NCBI GenBank assembly: GCA_934133155.1
Contig: CAKPAT010000011.1
Location: 1-20,139 of the forward strand
Direction: 5' to 3'
Source of the DNA: an uncultured Bacilli bacterium
Lineage (GTDB): Bacteria; Bacillota_I; Bacilli_A; RF39; UBA660
DNA: 20,139 nucleotides
Of this stretch, positions 15,528-20,139 are shown in pieces (within the stretch, counting starts at the first letter, position 1; each line of letters opens with the position of its first letter). The notes beneath the pieces were generated by a model. It was not told the origin of the DNA and ran no database searches. It saw nothing but the letters and a program-made list of their open reading frames with translations. A program made the position numbers and the translations under genes.

Positions 15528-16158
15528 AACTTTCTAAATAAGCAATATAAACAGTTTGCTTAGTATTATCATCCTTAGTACAAGTAATCATAGTTAAAGT
15601 ATTTCTGCCTTCATCTCTATAAATAGTGACATTTCCATCTTTTTCCTCATTGTAAATATTATCAATCTTATAAGTATAAACTTTTCCCTTATAAGTAATT
15701 TTAGCTACATCACCAACAGAAAGTTGATACAAATGTTTAAAATACGCAATACTACTACTACCAGAATGAGCTACCAAAATAACATTACCATTCGTTTGAT
15801 CCGGATAATTAGAAGGATCTAAAATGGTAATATTTTTATCTACATTATTTAATTTATTTCCTTTATCATAAAACCCTTGATTTAAATGAATTTTATCAAT
15901 AGTCAAAACCCCTAAATACTCATTACTGGGAGCAGGTTCCGGCTCCGGTTCTGGCTCCGGCTCAGGTGCATTATCTTCAATATTTTGAGGTGTATTATCC
16001 TTTTTTCCATTCTCGTCCTGCACAAATAAAGAAACACTAACCTCTTTATAAACCTTATCTTTTTTAGACTTTAAATAATCACTGGAAAAAATTAAAACTC
16101 CAATAATAATAATTATAAAACTAATAGTTACAATCATTTTATTACTCAATTTAGGCAT
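15526..16158 (-). CDS. Sortase family transpeptidase
   Basis: The product is 210 residues. A single N-terminal membrane anchor (about residues 7-26, preceded by Lys) is followed by a linker ending in a Glu-Pro repeat (65-76) and an extracellular sortase domain (about 80-210). The catalytic His is in VILVAHSG (H131) and the Cys in LTMITCT (C193). The expected Arg on the following strand is not visible: by alignment with KRKIFVAT of sortase A, KQTVYIAY puts Gln201 there. Sortases join surface proteins carrying an LPXTG-like signal to the wall or to pili. The class (D/E-like by size) is uncertain. AAAGGAG precedes the ATG. There is no intact LPXTG protein in the window; the neighbouring BspA pseudogene may be a former client. 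Confidence 0.88.
   Translation of the reverse strand: MPKLSNKMIVTISFIIIIIGVLIFSSDYLKSKKDKVYKEVSVSLFVQDENGKKDNTPQNIEDNAPEPEPEPEPEPAPSNEYLGVLTIDKIHLNQGFYDKGNKLNNVDKNITILDPSNYPDQTNGNVILVAHSGSSSIAYFKHLYQLSVGDVAKITYKGKVYTYKIDNIYNEEKDGNVTIYRDEGRNTLTMITCTKDDNTKQTVYIAYLES
15934..15968 (-). repeat. Glu-Pro codon microsatellite in the sortase linker
   Basis: Tandem GAGCCG/GAACCG-type codons encode about six Glu-Pro pairs. It is a GC-rich island in otherwise AT-rich DNA and a likely spot for length variation of the wall-spanning linker. Confidence 0.75.
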
Positions 16159-16182
16159 ATAAAAACTCCTTTAACTGAATAA

Positions 16183-16191
16183 AGTATAGCA
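16183..16191 (-). promoter_or_regulatory. Extended -10 promoter of the sortase gene
   Basis: On the minus strand TGCTATACT (TGn plus TATACT at 16188-16183) lies about 25 bases before the sortase ATG. The -35 is weak. Confidence 0.55.
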
Positions 16192-16217
16192 TTTTCTCCT
16201 TAAAAAATAAAGGAATA

Positions 16218-16234
16218 TTTACAAATAGTGTAAA
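16218..16234. promoter_or_regulatory. Operator-like inverted repeat between divergent genes
   Basis: TTTACA-AATAG-TGTAAA is a perfect 6-5-6 inverted repeat. It lies upstream of the sortase promoter and about 115 bases before the divergent DUF1292 gene. It could bind a dimeric regulator; no regulator gene is adjacent. Confidence 0.3.
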
Positions 16235-16349
16235 CAATAAGAAAGTAATAAATAAGTAATAATATTACCAGTTAAACTGTAAAGTGATACAAATAAAATC
16301 TAGAAAAATAAACAAAAATATGTTACAACTATCATAGGAGGAACGTAGC

Positions 16350-16604
16350 ATGGAAGAAATAAAAATACAAAAACAAAATGGTGAAATAGCAAATGCCGAA
16401 ATATTACTAAAATTTGAACTTGAAAAAACGGGGAAAAAATATATCATATATTCTTTTAAAGAAATAGATAACCAAAATATGGAAAAATTACATGCATCAA
16501 TAATAAACGAAACAGAAAACGGTTGCAGCTTAGAAATAATACCAGACGAAGAATGGAAAGAAATAAAAGACTTAATGCGTGAAATGATAAAAAGTGAGGA
16601 GTAA
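16350..16604 (+). CDS. DUF1292 (YrzB-like) protein
   Basis: The product is an acidic 84-residue protein. The pattern KFELEKTGKKYIIYSF, then an acidic turn, then ASIIN and LEIIPDEEWKEIKDLM matches the DUF1292 family, whose B. subtilis member is YrzB. These are small cytosolic proteins of unknown function. AGGAGG lies nine bases before the ATG. The stop is five bases before the next gene, and the AGGAG for that gene is inside the last codons, so the two are one operon. Elsewhere DUF1292 usually sits with yrrK and yrrL; finding it here with a DUF4116 repeat protein is unusual. Confidence 0.85.
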   Translation: MEEIKIQKQNGEIANAEILLKFELEKTGKKYIIYSFKEIDNQNMEKLHASIINETENGCSLEIIPDEEWKEIKDLMREMIKSEE

Positions 16605-16609
16605 TAGAT

Positions 16610-19081
16610 ATGAAAAATGAACCTATTTATACATTAAATGGTGAAAAATTAGTGAAAACAAATGTTGGCTTACTTACTAGAATAAGAAACACCGGCAAAT
16701 GGTTAAAAAGTAAAAAATCTTTAGTTGACGAAATAACTGGTCTTCAAGAACAGTTAGAAATAGCCCAAAGGAATAATAAGACAAAAGAAGCCGAAAGAAT
16801 AAGAAAAAGATTAGATATAGTAAATTACGTTATAAGTAAAAGATTAAAATTAACTGACGTACAATATCAGCATATATCCCTAGGCACAGACGAATTGATA
16901 ATAGAACAAATCAAAAAAAATCCCATGACTTTACGTGATGCATTTGATAATGTAAAAAATGATAAAGATATAGTACTAGCTGCAGTAAGATCAGACCCAA
17001 GAGCAATGGCCTACGCCTCATTAGCATTAAGAAATGACAGAGATTTTATGCTACAAGCATTAAAGGAAAGCAGGGTAGATGTTTTATTTTATGCCTCAAA
17101 AACATTACAAAATGATAAAGATTTCATGCTGGCTGCAGCGAAAGAAAAATCGTGGGCAATGGATTATGCTTCAAATACGTTAAAAAATGATAGAGTTTTT
17201 ATGTTAGAAGCAATGCAAAAAAACTCATTACAAATTTTAGCTCACGCTTCAGATGCATTAAGAAATGATAGAGATTTCATATTAACTGCAACGCAAAAAA
17301 ATTTACGAGCAATGTATTATGCCTCAGATACATTAAAAAGGGATAGAGATTTTATGCTCCAAGCATTAAAAGAAAGCGGGGTAGATGTTTTATTTTATGC
17401 CCCAGATACATTAAAAAATGATAGAAATTTTATGCTTGCTTCAATGAAAGAAAATAGACGAGCAAAATTTTATATTCCAAATACATTAAAAAATGACAAA
17501 AAATTTATGTTAGCAGCAGCAAAAGAAGATTTATCCGTTTTAGAATATGCCTCAGAAACTCTAAAAAATGATAAAGACTTTATTTTAGCTGCAAAAAAAG
17601 ACAATCCAGATGCATTAGCTTATGCTTCAGAAACATTAAAAAGTGACAAAGATTTCATGTCGAGTTTAAGTCCACGGTCAATGATATATGCTTCAGATAC
17701 ATTAAAAAATGATAAAGATTTTATATTAGCATTAATAGATGAAAGACCAATGACAATGAAATATGCCTCAGATAGTTTAAAAAATGATAAAGATTTTGTG
17801 TGGAAAGCATTAAGTGTAAATAGTACAGTAACAGGATATATTTCAGAAAATTTAAGAAATGATAAAGAATTTATGTTAGAAACACTAAGAAGGGGTTACA
17901 ATACAATATTTGATGCCTCAGAAAATTTAAGAAATGATAGAGACTTTGTATTAGCTGCAATAAAGGCCAATTACAAAGTAAATGATAATTTACCAGAAAG
18001 CACAAAAAAAGATATGCTTAGTATGTTATCAGACTTTAAAGAAAGAGGCAATGCAATGCGTTTTGCTTCAGATACATTAAAAAATGATAAAAATTTTATA
18101 TTAGAAGCAATGCAAGAAAATTACCGAATAATGGATTTTATTTCTGATGATTTAAAATGGAATAAAGATTTTATATTAGAAGCGATAAATAAAACCCCAA
18201 ATGCAATAGAATGTGTTCCTGACTATTTTAAAAATGATAGAGATTTCATGTTAACTGCAATCAAAAAAAATCCTTATTCATCAGCGTATATCCTGTCATT
18301 TACCTCAGATACATTGAGGAATGATAAAAATTTCTTATTATCAGCAATATCAGAAAGTAGTGAAGCGTTAAAATACGCCTCAGATACATTAAGGAACGAT
18401 AGAGAAGTAGTTCTTGCAGCAATAAGCAAAGACCCAAATGCTTTAATTTATGCTTCAGATACTCTTCAAAAAGAATTTGCACAAGCTAAATTGCCGTCTG
18501 ATACAACAATGAAACAAGAAAATTCGCAAGAATTGCCGACAATATCTAAAAAAAATAATCATGTGGAACAATCTTCAGCAGTAGCTCAGACATCGTCAGA
18601 AGAACTTAAAAAAAGTCAAAATAACCTTATAAGCACATTAACACAAGTTGCTTCAACAAAAACAGAAAAAGAACCAGTAAGTAATGAATATCAATCTGCA
18701 TATGACTCCTTAGAAAAAGATAAAAAAGAGATTATGAGATTACTTAGCACAGCAAGTAAAGACGAAAAAGAAGAAATGTTGAGAGATTTAGCAAAAATTG
18801 AAGAATACCAAAATCAAGTAAGAGATAAAATAAATACTTCAAAAATCAAAACAGAGATACCTGCACCAAAGGTAGAAATCACAAAAACTAGTGAAAATAT
18901 CAAACAAGAAAAAACAAGTGAAGAAATAGATAAAGATTTATCGGATTATGAAGAAGAAGTAAATAAAATATTAAATTCTAAACATTTTTCTGAAGAACAA
19001 AAAAAACAAATGGTAGAAGAAATTTACCAAGAGTTTGATGGATATGTAGAAGAAAATCCAGAACATAGTAGAACCCGTTAA
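16610..19081 (+). CDS. DUF4116 tandem-repeat protein
   Basis: The product is 823 residues. Residues 1-116 are basic and helical, with a coiled-coil segment around 38-70. Residues 117-620 hold about 19 tandem units of usually 25 residues with consensus ND(K/R)DF(M/I)L.A.K.N...A..YASDTLK, the DUF4116 repeat (one Pfam unit equals about two of these). Unit 10 is short (22), unit 17 is long (29), and unit 14 has expanded to about 50. Residues 621-823 are Ser/Thr/Lys/Glu-rich and largely coiled coil. There is no signal peptide, membrane helix or catalytic motif. The array should form an alpha-helical solenoid, probably a protein-binding scaffold (inference; no function is established for DUF4116). 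It is the second gene of an operon with DUF1292 before it and a related gene 19 bases after. Confidence 0.87.
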   Translation: MKNEPIYTLNGEKLVKTNVGLLTRIRNTGKWLKSKKSLVDEITGLQEQLEIAQRNNKTKEAERIRKRLDIVNYVISKRLKLTDVQYQHISLGTDELIIEQIKKNPMTLRDAFDNVKNDKDIVLAAVRSDPRAMAYASLALRNDRDFMLQALKESRVDVLFYASKTLQNDKDFMLAAAKEKSWAMDYASNTLKNDRVFMLEAMQKNSLQILAHASDALRNDRDFILTATQKNLRAMYYASDTLKRDRDFMLQALKESGVDVLFYAPDTLKNDRNFMLASMKENRRAKFYIPNTLKNDKKFMLAAAKEDLSVLEYASETLKNDKDFILAAKKDNPDALAYASETLKSDKDFMSSLSPRSMIYASDTLKNDKDFILALIDERPMTMKYASDSLKNDKDFVWKALSVNSTVTGYISENLRNDKEFMLETLRRGYNTIFDASENLRNDRDFVLAAIKANYKVNDNLPESTKKDMLSMLSDFKERGNAMRFASDTLKNDKNFILEAMQENYRIMDFISDDLKWNKDFILEAINKTPNAIECVPDYFKNDRDFMLTAIKKNPYSSAYILSFTSDTLRNDKNFLLSAISESSEALKYASDTLRNDREVVLAAISKDPNALIYASDTLQKEFAQAKLPSDTTMKQENSQELPTISKKNNHVEQSSAVAQTSSEELKKSQNNLISTLTQVASTKTEKEPVSNEYQSAYDSLEKDKKEIMRLLSTASKDEKEEMLRDLAKIEEYQNQVRDKINTSKIKTEIPAPKVEITKTSENIKQEKTSEEIDKDLSDYEEEVNKILNSKHFSEEQKKQMVEEIYQEFDGYVEENPEHSRTR
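16958..18469 (+). repeat. Array of about 19 coding repeats of roughly 75 bases
   Basis: Each unit begins near AATGATA(A/G)AGA and contains GCCTCAGATACATTAAAA-like sequence. Most units are diverged, but the segments around 17040-17106 and 17342-17411 are nearly identical, showing recent internal duplication or exchange. Confidence 0.85.
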
Positions 19082-19100
19082 AAAATAGGAGTGATAAATT

Positions 19101-20139
19101 ATGCATGAAGACGAAATAGCATATACAATAAAAAGTTTTGAGAAAGCGGCACTTGATAGTCTCGATTATTTTAAAAGTGATGTATTAAATGATAATAACG
19201 CATATTTTCAATCCTTTAACATTAACTTTGTATATAATTTTGATAATAATATATATTTTGATGTAAAAGACGAAGTAGATATTTTGAGCAGTAAGGTAGA
19301 AAATGAAATTTATGAGTTTATTGAAATATGGGTAAAAGCAGCTATGCAAATGGTTGAAGAAAATGACAACGAACAAATGGAAAGGATGCTTAATAATCTT
19401 GTAAATAATTGTGATAATATTTATCAAAGTATTATTAATTCTATCAAAAATGCTACATATGACATATCAGACGCATTAAGAAGAAATAATGTATTTAATG
19501 AGCAATATGAAAGAAAGATAGAAGAATATGCTGATGACTGTTGTCAGAGTATAAGTATGGCAGTTCAAAAATATTTTATTCAGCAATTTGGTGAAGATAC
19601 ACTTGAATATATACGTAAATTAGAAGAAAATCAAAAAGAAAAAATAGATAGAAAAAAATCGTCATATGATTATCTATGTAACAAGTTAAAAATGAATATA
19701 CCTTACGATCCCGATAAAGAACGTAAAATATTAGAAATGGCAGAAATTGGTGATAACAAGGGACTTCTTGATTCTATAGCAAGCGACCGATTTTCTATGG
19801 TTTATCTTCCAGAAGAATATTTAAGCGATAAAAATTTTATGAAAAAAGTTATTATACATAATAATCCATTAGGGTTTGTCTTTTTGCCAGAAGATTTATA
19901 TAATGATAAAAAATTTGTTAAAGAGTTACTTTCTGTGCCAAATAGTTTAATAAGCTTTATTATGACGGAGGACAAATTACAAGATCCGGAAATGTTTGAA
20001 GCTGCATATGAGCAATTTAAAAAAATATGTGAGCAAGATAAAAGGTTAGCTGAGCAAGCGAGTGATTTAAGATTAGCAGAAAGGTTTAAAAAAGAAATGG
20101 CTTTAAAAGAAAAGTCAACACCACATAATTCTCCAAAAG
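19101..20139 (+). CDS. Second DUF4116-like repeat protein, 3' end outside window
   Basis: The ATG at 19101 has AGGAGTGA nine bases upstream and the frame stays open to the right edge: 346 residues so far. Residues 1-210 are mixed acidic helical sequence (for example FIEIWVKAAMQMVEENDNEQMERML) with no recognised domain; there is no signal peptide. From about 19780 come diverged units of the same repeat as the preceding gene: LPEEYLSDKNFMKKVI, LPEDLYNDKKFVKELL and TEDKLQDPEMFEAAYEQF. The unit YLSDKNFM corresponds to TLKNDKDFM. The last visible part is a charged helix. It is probably a diverged relative fused to a different N-terminal domain and co-transcribed with it. Function unknown. Confidence 0.8.
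   Translation, partial: MHEDEIAYTIKSFEKAALDSLDYFKSDVLNDNNAYFQSFNINFVYNFDNNIYFDVKDEVDILSSKVENEIYEFIEIWVKAAMQMVEENDNEQMERMLNNLVNNCDNIYQSIINSIKNATYDISDALRRNNVFNEQYERKIEEYADDCCQSISMAVQKYFIQQFGEDTLEYIRKLEENQKEKIDRKKSSYDYLCNKLKMNIPYDPDKERKILEMAEIGDNKGLLDSIASDRFSMVYLPEEYLSDKNFMKKVIIHNNPLGFVFLPEDLYNDKKFVKELLSVPNSLISFIMTEDKLQDPEMFEAAYEQFKKICEQDKRLAEQASDLRLAERFKKEMALKEKSTPHNSPK

Noticed and set aside
16958..18469. Regularly spaced repeats considered as a CRISPR array
   Set aside because: The repeats are about 75 bases, degenerate, in frame and encode a conserved peptide motif; there are no unique spacers between exact repeats.
19185..19427. Minus-strand frame opposite the last gene
   Set aside because: Lies wholly inside a supported plus-strand gene and is a low-complexity Ile/Tyr-rich shadow.
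1..20139. Alternative genetic code with TGA as Trp
   Set aside because: TGA serves as the stop of several genes, including ones with terminators at the same place, and Trp is encoded by TGG.

Overview
The window is AT-rich DNA (roughly 30% G+C by eye) from a Gram-positive bacterium, most likely a host-associated member of the Bacillota (Bacilli/Clostridia grade, for example an uncultured gut lineage). The evidence is strong AGGAGG-type ribosome binding sites, sigma-A-like promoters often with a TGn extended -10, a sortase, two exported peptidoglycan hydrolases, remains of a BspA-like surface protein and a Mur ligase carrying the DNPR diaminopimelate motif. TGA is used as stop and TGG as Trp, so the code is the standard bacterial one. 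No rRNA, tRNA, IS element or CRISPR array was seen.

Layout. (1) 1-6608, plus strand: the C-terminal part of a COG2509-type FAD dehydrogenase; a coupled pair encoding a leucine-rich-repeat protein and a large cytosolic transglutaminase-like protein; the translation GTPase TypA/BipA; a 51-residue zinc-ribbon protein whose ribosome binding site can be buried in a leader hairpin; and an unrecognised 87-residue protein. (2) 6600-16158, minus strand: a compact UvrD/Rep-type helicase; the operon asnB - membrane protein - MurE-like ligase; a zinc-ribbon/double-RDD membrane protein; a decayed radical-SAM-like remnant; two paralogous cysteine-rich glucosaminidase/lysozyme-like exported proteins; a decayed BspA-like LRR pseudogene; and a sortase. 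The minus-strand block is therefore mostly cell-envelope genes. (3) 16350-20139, plus strand: a DUF1292 (YrzB-like) gene, an 823-residue protein with about 19 tandem 25-residue DUF4116-type helical repeats, and a second, diverged protein of the same type that runs off the window.

Themes. AsnB next to a Mur ligase suggests amidation of peptidoglycan stem peptides (inference). The hydrolases, the RDD protein and the sortase fit wall remodelling and surface anchoring, with the broken BspA gene as a possible lost sortase client. Seven genes have an intrinsic terminator overlapping or directly abutting the stop codon, a sign of strong compaction. The least understood parts, and the best candidates for undescribed biology, are the DUF1292-DUF4116 cluster on the right and the LRR/transglutaminase pair on the left.
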